Shown here: piece by piece, positions 7,336 to 15,426 of the stretch
Numbering within the stretch: the first letter of the stretch is position 1
Layout: every line of letters begins with the position of its first letter
Assembly (NCBI GenBank): GCA_948736885.1
Contig: CAPXWY010000007.1
Coordinates: 1-42,912 of the forward strand
From: an uncultured Alistipes sp.
GTDB lineage: Bacteria > Bacteroidota > Bacteroidia > Bacteroidales > Rikenellaceae
DNA: 42,912 nucleotides
Reading direction: 5' to 3'
Position numbers and translations under genes: made by a program
The notes under the pieces: model-generated
Seen by the model: the letters and a program-made list of their open reading frames with translations, nothing else
Databases searched by the model: none
What the model was told of the DNA's origin: nothing

Positions 7336-7932
7336 ATGGGATGGGAGCTTGTCAAATCTGCCATTGAATCTCCGGCAGGTTCTTTTGCATTCGTTTTTTT
7401 TGTATTGTTACTTATTGCCTGGTTGATTTTTATGGCTACCAAGTACACAACGCAATGGTCTATGAAAATGAAAGGTGTCGATAAATTGGAACAAAAGATA
7501 GAGTCGATTAGTGGCGACTTGCTTTATGTAAAAACCAAATTAGAGATATTTGCCGCAAATACTCCGGGTGGTTTGACTGCATCTCATAGTCCCATAAGTT
7601 TGACAGACAGGGGCAAGGAGATTGCAGAACAAATGGGTATAGAGCAAATTATTGCAACGAATTGGGATTTGATATATAAGTACATTTCTGAGAATGCCAC
7701 TTCAAAGAATGCTTATGATTTGCAGCAATTCTGTATTGAAGCCGCGACTGTTGCATTGGATAGATTGCTATGTAAGGAAGACTTGGATAAAATAAAAATG
7801 TTTGCATTCAATTCAGGACAGAATATAGCTTATTATGGTAGTATGATCGGAATATTGATTCGAGATAAATATTTTGCGATTCAAGGAATTCCGATTGGGG
7901 ATATAGATACTCATGATCCTAATAGGAAATAA
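7336..7932 (+). CDS. Orphan membrane-anchored protein of unknown function
   Basis: I do not recognise a family for this 198-residue protein. One hydrophobic helix (about residues 15-35, FAFVFFVLLLIAWLIF) lies near the N-terminus. It is followed by a charged, coiled-coil-like stretch (VDKLEQKIESISGDLLYVKTKLEIF), then a soluble helical region with a winged-helix-like flavour (TDRGKEIAEQMGIEQIIATNWDLIYKYI). The topology resembles small one-helix anchored cytoplasmic proteins. The gene has its own promoter and terminator, faces against its neighbours and is clearly AT-richer than the core genes on both sides. This suggests acquisition by transfer. Confidence 0.8.
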   Translation: MGWELVKSAIESPAGSFAFVFFVLLLIAWLIFMATKYTTQWSMKMKGVDKLEQKIESISGDLLYVKTKLEIFAANTPGGLTASHSPISLTDRGKEIAEQMGIEQIIATNWDLIYKYISENATSKNAYDLQQFCIEAATVALDRLLCKEDLDKIKMFAFNSGQNIAYYGSMIGILIRDKYFAIQGIPIGDIDTHDPNRK

Positions 7933-7964
7933 TAAAGAAGGCTGGAATTCCAGCCTTCTTTATT
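7931..7964. terminator. Perfect palindromic bidirectional terminator
   Basis: Bases 7931-7964 form an uninterrupted 34-base palindrome (17-bp arms centred on GGAATTCC) with A-rich and T-rich ends. It lies between the convergent ends of the orphan gene and the tilS-holA operon and can terminate both. Confidence 0.85.
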
Positions 7965-7970
7965 TTCGCT

Positions 7971-8684
7971 TTACCCGAACAGCTTCTCCATCGCCTTGGC
8001 GACGCGTTCGGCGATAAGGGCCATGTAGGGCATTCCCTCGAAGTGGGCCAGCGCCGTGATGCCCCGGTGGTCGGCGTAGAAAAGTTCGTCCATCCGGGGC
8101 AGCATTTCCCGCGCAAGGGGTTCTTCGCGCAGTTCCAGCCTTGCCGCTTCGATAGCCCGGAGGGCCAGGGTGCGTTCGACGCTCGGGGGGGCTGGCGTGG
8201 TGCAGACCGTCGTGCCGCGGACTGCAAAGAGGGGTGCGTCGTCGGCCGTGTGGCAGATGCCGTCGTGGTCGCAGCGGATTGCCGTTTCGGCGCCCGCGAG
8301 TTCGGCCTGACGGCGGGCCAGCAGCGCCGCGGTTTCGCGGGCCGAGGTCGGCAGTTCGGCCATCGGCAGGTCGTAGCAGACTGCGCAGGCGTCGGGCCGC
8401 AGGCTGCGCAGGGCATAGCCGTCGTAGTACGATACGCCGCCCCCGCACAGCCGTTCCGCTCCGTCGGCCGTGAGTTCGATGCGGACGAATCCCGAGACCG
8501 ATTGTGGGTAGCGTTCGGCCTTGGCCGCGGCGGCGATGCGTGCTTCCAGCTGCCGGACGTCCGGCGCGTAGCGGCAGCCGAAAAGCGTCCGGGCCGCTTC
8601 CGTCAGCCGGGCCGCATGGGCTTCGACCAGCCGGGGCTGTCCGCCGCAGACGTGGACCGTCTGATAGAGAAAGAGTTCTGTCAC
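7971..8684 (-). CDS. Degenerate class IV aminotransferase-fold protein lacking the PLP lysine
   Basis: This 237-residue frame starts with GTG at 8684, overlapping the holA stop by 4 bp. The overall pattern fits fold-type IV PLP enzymes (branched-chain aminotransferase and aminodeoxychorismate lyase): an EAHAARLTEAARTLFG segment near the start (like the EHLxRL helix), a VRGTTVCTTP strand, and MDELFYADHRGITAL near the end (like the ADELFLTNSxxG segment). The catalytic lysine expected near residues 113-114 is replaced in AELPTSARETAAL, and the PLP-N1 glutamate is replaced by H145 in DGICHTADDAPLF. It is therefore probably not a PLP enzyme. It is the last gene of tilS-holA. The true role is unknown; the family call rests on pattern alone. 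Confidence 0.65.
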   Translation of the reverse strand: MTELFLYQTVHVCGGQPRLVEAHAARLTEAARTLFGCRYAPDVRQLEARIAAAAKAERYPQSVSGFVRIELTADGAERLCGGGVSYYDGYALRSLRPDACAVCYDLPMAELPTSARETAALLARRQAELAGAETAIRCDHDGICHTADDAPLFAVRGTTVCTTPAPPSVERTLALRAIEAARLELREEPLAREMLPRMDELFYADHRGITALAHFEGMPYMALIAERVAKAMEKLFG

Positions 8685-9751
8685 AGCAGGAAGATTTTCA
8701 GCAGCAGTTCGCGCAGCAGTTCGCCCTCGGGTGCGCCGCCCGTGTTCAGCCCCTTGCTCTTCGCGTCGTATTCGCGCAGCAGCCCCAATATCTGGAATAC
8801 CTTGCGGTTGTCCCACAGCGCGGCGTGCTGCTTGATTTCGTTGATTACGAAGGTGTTGTTCTTGCGCAGGGTGCGCATCAGTTCCGTGTCCTGCGGGAAC
8901 GGCTGTCCTTTGTGGCGGGAGAGCCAGCGCAGGTAGTTGACCACGAACAGGTCGCGGAACTGGCCGAAGAGCGCCATGATGGTCAGCAGCAGCGGGTTGT
9001 CCTTGGGATTGCGGGCGAAGTGGTCGGCAATCATCAGCGCACGGGCCATGTCGCGGGTCATCACCGCCTTGCAGAGCTCGAAGTTGTTGAAGTCTTTCGA
9101 GATGCCGATGTTGGCTTCGATGTCGGCGTCGGTTATCTTCGTCGTGCCGGCCGGCAGCGAGACCATGAGCTTTTGCAGTTCGTTGGCTATCTTCGAGATG
9201 TTCGTCCCGAGGTGGTCGCTCAGCATCGAGAGCGCCTTGGGGTCGATGCTCAGCCCTTTCTGCTTGGTGAACTGCTGGAGCCACGCCACGATTTCGTAGT
9301 CGCGCGGCTGGATGGATTCGAGCACCGCGCCGTTGGCCGTGCAGCCTTTGTAGAACGCCGAACGCTTGTCGACGCTCTTTTCCTTGTGGCAGATTATCAG
9401 TATCGTCGTCGGCGAGGGTTTCTGCGTGTAGAGCGAGAGTTTCTCGATGCCCCGCAGCTGCTGCGCTTCCTTGACGATGACTACCTGGTAGGAGCCCATC
9501 ATGGGCATCTGGCGGCAGAGGTTGATGATCTGGCCCGTTTCCGAATCCTTGCCGTAGACGGTTATCTGGTTGAACGCGCGTTCCGCTTCGCCCAGCACGC
9601 CCGTCGCCAGCTGGTCGCACAGGGCGTCGATGAAGTAGCTTTCGTCGCCCATGAGCAGGTAGACGGGGGCATAGCGGCGGGCCGCCACGTCGGCGGTCAG
9701 ACGTTCGTATTGGGCGACCGTGTCGCGGAAGCGGAGTGCGCTTTTGGCCAT
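8681..9751 (-). CDS. holA: DNA polymerase III delta subunit HolA
   Basis: The delta subunit opens the sliding clamp within the clamp loader during DNA replication. The 356-residue protein shows the family layout: YAPVYLLMGDESYFIDAL at the N-terminus (delta's P-loop-less AAA+ domain), VVIVKEAQQLRGIEKLSLY as the degenerate Walker B region, then helical domains including LSDHLGTNISKIANELQKL and the C-terminal collar with FGQFRDLFVV. The length matches E. coli HolA (343). It begins one base after the tilS stop and overlaps the downstream class IV-fold gene by 4 bp, so the three are one operon. Confidence 0.93.
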   Translation of the reverse strand: MAKSALRFRDTVAQYERLTADVAARRYAPVYLLMGDESYFIDALCDQLATGVLGEAERAFNQITVYGKDSETGQIINLCRQMPMMGSYQVVIVKEAQQLRGIEKLSLYTQKPSPTTILIICHKEKSVDKRSAFYKGCTANGAVLESIQPRDYEIVAWLQQFTKQKGLSIDPKALSMLSDHLGTNISKIANELQKLMVSLPAGTTKITDADIEANIGISKDFNNFELCKAVMTRDMARALMIADHFARNPKDNPLLLTIMALFGQFRDLFVVNYLRWLSRHKGQPFPQDTELMRTLRKNNTFVINEIKQHAALWDNRKVFQILGLLREYDAKSKGLNTGGAPEGELLRELLLKIFLL

Positions 9752-9752
9752 G

Positions 9753-11093
9753 TCAGACGATTTCTTTGGTGATTCGCAGCACGTTTTCGGTTTCGTCGGT
9801 CAGCCGGTAGCGGTCGTCGATGCGGCGGCCTACCAGCCAGACGATTTCGTCGCCCGAGACGAGGACGAACTGGCGCTGTTTCGCCGCCGCCGAGACCTTG
9901 GCGTCGGTCAGGAAGTCGCTCACTTTCTTGCGGCCCGTCATGCCGAACGGCACGAACCAGTCGCCCTCCTGCCAGCGGCGCAGCGTGAGCGGGTATTGCA
10001 GTTTGTCGGCGTCGAGCTGGGCTATGTGTTCCGGTACGCCGAAATCCTTCACGGCGTCGATGTCGGTCCATTCGTAGTAGAGGACCGCATTGCCGCAGTA
10101 GCTGCGCGCCGCGCCGTGCGCCACCTGGCATGTGCAGGGGTCGTCGTCGGCAATGGGCGCCACGGCGATGGCGCCCCGGTCGATGCAGGCCATCTTCGTG
10201 CGCGAGTAGAAGCGGCGGCCTGTCGCCTGTTGGTCGAGGGCCCGGCACAGTGCGTCGATGACGTCGCTCTTGAAGCCGTAGGCCGCCAGCAGTTCGTAGA
10301 TGACGAATCCGCGCGGGAACGCCGGGTCGATGCGGTCCGGGCGGATGATGTCGATGCCGTTTTCCGAGGTCACCGCTTCGCCGCGGATGCGTTCGATGCC
10401 GTGGTCGATGAAGCGCTGGGCGTCGGTCAGACGGCCGATGTTGCGGCGCATCAGGGAGGTGAACGCCGGGTTGATTTCGCGGATGCGGGGCACGAGGCCC
10501 AGCCGGATTTTGTTGCGCAGGTACTTGGTCGAGCGGTTCGACGAATCTTCGCGGTAGGGTATCTTGTTGGCTACGGCATATTCGAGGATTTCCTTGCGCG
10601 AGGCGAACATCAGCGGGCGGACGATGCGTCCTGCCTGTTGCGAAATGCCCGTCAGCCCGCGCAGTCCCGTGCCGCGCAGCAGGTTGATGAAGAACGTTTC
10701 GATGGAGTCGTCGGCGTGGTGGGCCACCGCAACGGCCGTGTAGCCGTGTTCGAGCCGCAGCTCCTCGAACCATGCGTAGCGCAGGCGCCGCGCCGCCATT
10801 TCCATGGATTCGCCCGTGCGTTCCATCTCGGAGAGCGTGTCGAAGCGGCGGTTGTAGCACTCCACGCCCAGCCGGGCCGCTTCTTCGGCCACCAGCGTTT
10901 CGTCTTCGTCGCTTTCGGTGCCCCGCAGCTGGAAGTTGCAGTGCGCCACGCCCACCCGGTAGCCGCACCCGGTGAAAAGCCGCAGCATGACCATCGAATC
11001 CACACCGCCCGATACGGTCAGCAGCACCCGGTCGTCGGGCGCCAGCAGTCCGTTCTCCTTTATATAATGTTCAAACGCTTCGGGAAGAGCCAT
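9753..11093 (-). CDS. tilS: tRNA(Ile)-lysidine synthase TilS
   Basis: TilS converts C34 of the CAU-anticodon isoleucine tRNA to lysidine with ATP and lysine, so that the tRNA reads AUA. The 446-residue protein has the PP-loop SGGVDS at residues 28-33 and the downstream HHADDSIETFFINLLRGTGLRGL segment typical of TilS. A C-terminal substrate-recognition region follows (RRWQEGDWFVPFGMTGRKKVSDFLTD), so this is the long TilS form. No clear TAnnTTTG promoter is found in front; an AT-rich repeat separates it from murB, and read-through from murB is possible. Confidence 0.94.
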   Translation of the reverse strand: MALPEAFEHYIKENGLLAPDDRVLLTVSGGVDSMVMLRLFTGCGYRVGVAHCNFQLRGTESDEDETLVAEEAARLGVECYNRRFDTLSEMERTGESMEMAARRLRYAWFEELRLEHGYTAVAVAHHADDSIETFFINLLRGTGLRGLTGISQQAGRIVRPLMFASRKEILEYAVANKIPYREDSSNRSTKYLRNKIRLGLVPRIREINPAFTSLMRRNIGRLTDAQRFIDHGIERIRGEAVTSENGIDIIRPDRIDPAFPRGFVIYELLAAYGFKSDVIDALCRALDQQATGRRFYSRTKMACIDRGAIAVAPIADDDPCTCQVAHGAARSYCGNAVLYYEWTDIDAVKDFGVPEHIAQLDADKLQYPLTLRRWQEGDWFVPFGMTGRKKVSDFLTDAKVSAAAKQRQFVLVSGDEIVWLVGRRIDDRYRLTDETENVLRITKEIV

Positions 11094-11102
11094 GAATCGG
11101 TC

Positions 11103-11250
11103 AATTAAAAATTAAGAATGAAAAATTAAAAATTCCGCATTTCTGCTGTCGGGAGCCTCTGCAAGGAATCTGCGACGGCTGCGTTGCTCATAGCCGACAG
11201 GCGGGGCTTTCCATAGATTTTTAATTCTTAATTTTTCATTTTTAATTATA
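11103..11250. repeat. AT-rich inverted-repeat-bounded element between murB and tilS
   Basis: About 32-base AT-rich arms at 11103-11134 and 11217-11250 are built from the same words (ATTAAAAAT, GAAAAATTAA, TTAAGAATT) in inverse orientation. They enclose roughly 80 bases of GC-rich sequence that carries its own inverted pair CTGTCGG/CCGACAG. The right arm contains the murB stop codon (11246-11248). It has the look of a small non-autonomous element. No gene is inside. Confidence 0.6.
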
Positions 11251-12256
11251 GAATGTTTACTTCCGTGTCGATTTCCACGCCGAATCTGTCGCGGACGGCG
11301 GTCTGTACCTTGCGGGCCAGCGCGATGACTTCGCCGCCCGTGGCGCCGCCCAGGTTCACCAGCACCAGCGCCTGCCGTTCGTGTACGCCTACGCGTCCTT
11401 CGCGGTAGCCTTTCATCCCCGCCTTGTCGATCAGCCACCCGGCCGCCAGCTTCGCCTTGCCGGGCTCCTGCGCCGGGTAGAGCGGCATGTCGGGCCACTC
11501 CGTTTTCAGCCGTTCGGCTACGGGTTGGTCTACTACCGGGTTCTTGAAAAAGCTGCCCGCGTTGCCCAGTTCGGCCGTGTCGGGGAGTTTCGTGCGGCGG
11601 ATGGCGATGATCGCTTCGCGGATGTTGCGCAGGGTCGCTCCGCCGCGGGCCGCCACTTCGCGTTCCACGTCGCCATAGCCTAAATGGGGCTGCGGCGTGC
11701 GTGTGAGGGTGATTTCGACGGCCGTAATGACAACGCGCCCTTTCAGCGCGTGCTTGAAGACGCTTTCGCGGTAGCCGAATTCGCAGTGCGCCGCATCGAG
11801 GGTCAGCATCGAGCCGCTCTCCACGCAGTACATTTCCACCCGTTCGATGACGTCCTTGGCTTCGCGGCCGTAGGCCCCGATGTTCTGCACCGGCGCCGCG
11901 CCCGCCTTGCCCGGTATGAGCGAGAGGTTTTCGATGCCCCACAGGCCGCGTCGGACGGCCCATTCCACCAGGTCGTCCCATTCGACGCCTGCGTCCACGC
12001 GTACGCGCACCCGCTCGCCGTCGTCTTCCGTCACTTCGATTTTCTGCGACACGGGGGTCAGCAGCAGTCCGTCGTAGTCGCACGTGAACAGCACGTTGTT
12101 GCCTCCCGCCAGCACCATCCAGCGGTCGGGTATTCCCGCCGCAAAAAGGGCCCGCAGGTCGTCGGCCGTCTCGAATTCGACCAGCCGCGCCGCCCGTTGC
12201 TTCACATGGAAGCTGTTGCGGCCGCTCAGGTCGGCCTGTTGAAATTCTTTGGTCAT
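11246..12256 (-). CDS. murB: UDP-N-acetylenolpyruvoylglucosamine reductase MurB
   Basis: MurB reduces UDP-GlcNAc-enolpyruvate to UDP-MurNAc with FAD and NADPH in cytoplasmic peptidoglycan synthesis. The 336-residue protein has the FAD-binding segments WMVLAGGNNVLF and LSLIPGKAGAAPVQNIGAYG and the catalytic serine segment LGNAGSFFKNPVV. The size and the C-terminal region match the long E. coli-like type. The start at 12256 (MTKEFQQ) is chosen because the longer frame would run through the divergent promoter and into the DUF4301 gene. A TAACTTTG element lies six bases upstream of this ATG. The last codons run into an AT-rich repeat. Confidence 0.94.
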   Translation of the reverse strand: MTKEFQQADLSGRNSFHVKQRAARLVEFETADDLRALFAAGIPDRWMVLAGGNNVLFTCDYDGLLLTPVSQKIEVTEDDGERVRVRVDAGVEWDDLVEWAVRRGLWGIENLSLIPGKAGAAPVQNIGAYGREAKDVIERVEMYCVESGSMLTLDAAHCEFGYRESVFKHALKGRVVITAVEITLTRTPQPHLGYGDVEREVAARGGATLRNIREAIIAIRRTKLPDTAELGNAGSFFKNPVVDQPVAERLKTEWPDMPLYPAQEPGKAKLAAGWLIDKAGMKGYREGRVGVHERQALVLVNLGGATGGEVIALARKVQTAVRDRFGVEIDTEVNIL

Positions 12257-12262
12257 GATGCG

Positions 12263-12291
12263 CAAAGTTAGAAATAAATTTCGTATCTTCG
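12263..12291. promoter_or_regulatory. Divergent -7 elements for murB and the DUF4301 gene
   Basis: TAACTTTG reads leftward at 12263-12270 toward murB, six bases from its ATG. TATCTTCG reads rightward at 12284-12291 toward the DUF4301 gene. Good -33 boxes are not obvious for either. The two transcription units probably share this 90-base region. Confidence 0.5.
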
Positions 12292-12344
12292 ACAGAAGAT
12301 GTCGCCGATAAAGCCACCGATTGAAACCTAAATACCTTACAACC

Positions 12345-13778
12345 ATGTTTTCACAAGAAGACCTCCAGCAGATCGCCGGGCATGGGCTGACGCCCGGGGC
12401 GGTCGAGCGGCAAATCGCCGATTTCCGGCGCGGTTTTCCCTTTCTCAGGGTCGTGCGGGCCGCTTCGCCCGGCGACGGCATTGCGGTGCTCGGCCCGGCG
12501 GCGGCCGATGCGGCCGTGGCCCGTTACGACGCGGCCGCCGCGTCGCGTTCCGTCGTGAAGTTCGTGCCCGCTTCGGGCGCTGCTACGCGCATGTTCAAGG
12601 AGCTGTTCGAGTTCGTCAACGACGATAAGCGCGGCAAAGGAATCGACACCCTGCTGCAAAATATCGGGCGTTTCGCGTTCTGGCCCGAGCTCAAGGCCGT
12701 GTTGCCCGAGGGGGCCGACGACAAGGCTGTTGTCGGCGCTATCGTGGGGCAGGGGCTCGGCTACGGGTCCAAGCCCAAGGGGCTGGTGACGTTCCATGCC
12801 TATCCCGACGGGGCGCGCAAGGCCGTCGAGGAACATTTGGTCGAGGCGGCCGCCTATGCCGCTGCCGACGGCGTGGCCCGTATCCATTTCACCGTTTCGC
12901 CCGAGCACCGGGCGGGTTTCGAGGCGCTGTTGGCCGAGAAGGTCCCGGCCTATTCAAAACGTTTTGGTATCCGCTACGACATTTCGTTTTCGGTGCAGAA
13001 GCCGTCGACCGACACCATCGCCGTCAACCCCGACAACACGCCGTTCCGGCAGGACGACGGGCGGTTGCTGTTCCGTCCCGCGGGTCACGGTGCGTTGATT
13101 GAGAATCTGAACGAAATCGACGCCGACTTGATTTTCATCAAGAACATCGACAACGTCACGACCGATGCCCTGCGCGCCGATACGGTCCGTTTCAAAAAGG
13201 TGCTGGCGGGCGTGCTGCTCGGGTTGCAGGAGCGGGCGTTCGCTTATCTCGAAGCGCTCGACGCCGGTACGGCCGATTCGGAGGAGGTCGCCGCATTCGT
13301 CCGCGAGGAGCTGTGCGTGAAGCTGCCCGAGCGTTACGATGCGGCTTTGCTGCGCAGCATCCTCGACCGTCCCATTCGTGTCTGCGGCATGGTCCGCAAC
13401 GAGGGCGAGCCGGGCGGCGGTCCGTTCTGGGTGGCCAATCCCGACGGCACCGAATCGCTCCAGATTGCCGAATCGAGCCAGATTGGGCCCGACGACATGC
13501 CGCTGATGAAGTCGGCGACCCACTTCAACCCGGTCGACCTGGTGTGCGGCGTGCGCAAGGCCGACGGCGGCAAATACGACCTGCGCAACTACACCGACCC
13601 CTCCACAGGCTTCATTTCGTCGAAGTCGTCGGGCGGCCGCGAGCTGCGCGCGCAGGAGCTGCCGGGGCTGTGGAACGGCGCGATGGCCCGCTGGAACACC
13701 GTCTTCGTCGACGTGCCCGTGTCGACTTTTTCGCCCGTCAAGGTGGTGCAGGACCTGCTGCGTCCTCAGCATCAGTAA
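12345..13778 (+). CDS. DUF4301 family protein
   Basis: This 477-residue protein begins MFSQEDLQQIAGHGLTPGAV and contains SVVKFVPASGAATRMFKELFEF, then NPDNTPFRQDDGRLLFRPAGHGAL. These segments are characteristic of the Bacteroidota DUF4301 family. The PASGAATRM and HGAL patterns recall nucleotide-sugar-1-phosphate uridylyltransferases, so a nucleotidyltransferase-like activity is possible but unproven. There is no signal peptide or membrane segment, so it is cytoplasmic. The start at 12345 is preferred over one eight codons upstream because most family members begin with MFS/MFT-type residues. A terminator follows. Confidence 0.85.
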   Translation: MFSQEDLQQIAGHGLTPGAVERQIADFRRGFPFLRVVRAASPGDGIAVLGPAAADAAVARYDAAAASRSVVKFVPASGAATRMFKELFEFVNDDKRGKGIDTLLQNIGRFAFWPELKAVLPEGADDKAVVGAIVGQGLGYGSKPKGLVTFHAYPDGARKAVEEHLVEAAAYAAADGVARIHFTVSPEHRAGFEALLAEKVPAYSKRFGIRYDISFSVQKPSTDTIAVNPDNTPFRQDDGRLLFRPAGHGALIENLNEIDADLIFIKNIDNVTTDALRADTVRFKKVLAGVLLGLQERAFAYLEALDAGTADSEEVAAFVREELCVKLPERYDAALLRSILDRPIRVCGMVRNEGEPGGGPFWVANPDGTESLQIAESSQIGPDDMPLMKSATHFNPVDLVCGVRKADGGKYDLRNYTDPSTGFISSKSSGGRELRAQELPGLWNGAMARWNTVFVDVPVSTFSPVKVVQDLLRPQHQ

Positions 13779-13801
13779 GCTGCATGCGCTGTTAAGTCCG
13801 T

Positions 13802-13837
13802 GTCCCCGCGAAGCCGAAACCTCGCGGGGGCTTTTTT
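13802..13837 (+). terminator. Terminator after the DUF4301 gene
   Basis: CCCCGCGA (13804-13811) pairs with TCGCGGGG (13822-13829) across a ten-base loop, and a run of six T follows at 13832-13837. Confidence 0.8.
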
Positions 13838-13891
13838 GTCGTTTTCGGGCGATTTGTTGGCGAAATGGGGATAAATTGTTCGCGGGGCGGC

Positions 13892-13921
13892 TTGTTGTTC
13901 TGAGAATCTTTATTAAATTTG
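13892..13921 (+). promoter_or_regulatory. Promoter of the V-type ATPase operon
   Basis: TTG (13892-13894), 19 bp, then TAAATTTG (13914-13921) precede the first ATPase gene by about 42 bases. No other promoter of this type was noticed between the genes downstream. Confidence 0.65.
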
Positions 13922-13963
13922 TTGCGCGAATCGGAAAACGAAAATCAAAACAGATAAATCGCT

Positions 13964-14578
13964 ATGGAAAACAAACTTCAACAGTTGACCCGGACGCTCT
14001 ACGACGAGGGTTTGGAGAAGGGCCGCGCCGAAGCCGAGCGGCTGGTGGCCGAGGCCCGTGCCAAGGCCGACAAGATCGTGGCCGACGCCGATGCGCAGGC
14101 CGCGGAGATTCTCCGCAGGGCGCAGGCCAAGGCCGAGGACGTGGAGAAGAACACGCTGACCGAAATCGCGCTGGCCGGCAAGCAGGCCGTGGCCCGCATC
14201 AAGTCCGAAATCGCTTCGCTGATCGTCGCCGAGGCTGCCGGGGCGGGTGTCAAGGAAGCTGCCGTCGACCCTGCGTTCATCAAGGAGATGCTGCTCGCCG
14301 TGGCCAAGAATTGGAACGGTGCCGATGCCGGCAAGGTCGAGCTGCAAGCCTTGTTGCCCGAGGGCGAGCGCGAGAAGCTCGACGCCGCTTTCGAGCAGAG
14401 CGCCAAGGAGCTGCTCGCCGCAGGCATCGAAGTGGGTTATTCCAAGGAGGTCCGCACCGGGTTCAAGGTCGGCGCCAAGGAGGGCGGCTACTACATTTCG
14501 TTCTCCGACGCCGACATGGAGGCTCTGCTGGGCGAGTACCTGCGCGAGAAAGTTTCCCGGATGCTGTTCAAGGCGTAG
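13964..14578 (+). CDS. atpE: V-type ATPase subunit E (peripheral stalk)
   Basis: Subunit E forms the peripheral stalk that holds the catalytic head still against rotation. The 204-residue protein has the expected long Ala/Glu/Lys-rich N-terminal helix (about 10-85, for example AEAERLVAEARAKADKIV) and a folded C-terminal part ending SREKVSRMLFKA-like. Its usual partner, subunit G/H, is not encoded in this operon. It is the first of seven co-directional genes. It is separated by five bases from the DUF2764 gene. Confidence 0.85.
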   Translation: MENKLQQLTRTLYDEGLEKGRAEAERLVAEARAKADKIVADADAQAAEILRRAQAKAEDVEKNTLTEIALAGKQAVARIKSEIASLIVAEAAGAGVKEAAVDPAFIKEMLLAVAKNWNGADAGKVELQALLPEGEREKLDAAFEQSAKELLAAGIEVGYSKEVRTGFKVGAKEGGYYISFSDADMEALLGEYLREKVSRMLFKA

Positions 14579-14583
14579 GCAAG

Positions 14584-15417
14584 ATGTTCGCGACCAATTA
14601 CTATACGCTCGTCGCCGGACTTCGCGAGTATGCCCTCGATGCCGATACCAAGGGGTTCGACGCGGCGGCCATCGTCGCCGAGATATTCGAGGCCCTCACG
14701 GAGCGCGATGCCCGGCAGGTGCGGCTGCTCGACGCCTACTACGACTGCGAGAACCTGGCCGCGCTGCGTGCCGGGCGTTCGGCGTTCAGTCCGCTGGGCA
14801 ACCTTTCGCGCGAGGAGCTGGCCGAAGAGCTGAAGCGTCCCTCCCGGCTGCCCGAGGAGCTGGCCCGCGTGGTGCGTGCGTACAACGACCCCGAGGGCGA
14901 GGATGCCGAGACGGTCGATACCGCCCGGCGGTTCGAGAAGTCGCTCTTCGCGGCCTATTACGACCTTTGCGAACGCAAGGGCTGCCGCTTCCTGCGCGCA
15001 TGGGCCGTGTTCGACCGCAACCTGCGCAACCTGACCGCCGCCGTGACGGCCCGGGCCGCCGGACGTCCCGTCGAGGAAGTCACCGTCGGCGGGGGCGACG
15101 TTGTTGAGCAATTGCAGCGCAGTTCGGCCGCCGACTTCGGTCTGCGGGGCGAGCTGGGCTATATCGACGCCGTAATCGCGGCCGTGGGCGACGAAGCCAA
15201 CCTTGTGGAGAAGGAGCGCAAGATAGACCTTATCCGCTGGAACGAGGCGCTCGAACTCGCCACGTTCGATTATTTCGACATCAACGCCGTTCTTTCCTAC
15301 CTGGTGCGGGTCAACATCGTGGCCCGCTGGACGCTGCTCGACCCTGCGCGCGGACGCGAAATGTTCGCCCGGCTGCTGGCCGAGCTGGACGGCAAGGAAC
15401 TGATAGAAAAACAATAA
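14584..15417 (+). CDS. DUF2764 protein, V-type ATPase operon subunit (subunit C-like position)
   Basis: This 277-residue protein begins MFATNYYTLVAGLREYAL, close to the signature start of DUF2764 proteins encoded between subunits E and A in Bacteroidota, Chlamydia and spirochaete V-ATPase operons. It is predicted to be almost wholly helical and has no membrane segment. Its place in the operon and the absence of a standard subunit C gene suggest that it is a diverged C (d-type) subunit linking the D rotor shaft to the K ring. This is inference; the residues alone do not prove it. It lies five bases after atpE and nine bases before atpA. Confidence 0.8.
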   Translation: MFATNYYTLVAGLREYALDADTKGFDAAAIVAEIFEALTERDARQVRLLDAYYDCENLAALRAGRSAFSPLGNLSREELAEELKRPSRLPEELARVVRAYNDPEGEDAETVDTARRFEKSLFAAYYDLCERKGCRFLRAWAVFDRNLRNLTAAVTARAAGRPVEEVTVGGGDVVEQLQRSSAADFGLRGELGYIDAVIAAVGDEANLVEKERKIDLIRWNEALELATFDYFDINAVLSYLVRVNIVARWTLLDPARGREMFARLLAELDGKELIEKQ

Positions 15418-15426
15418 AGCATACAA

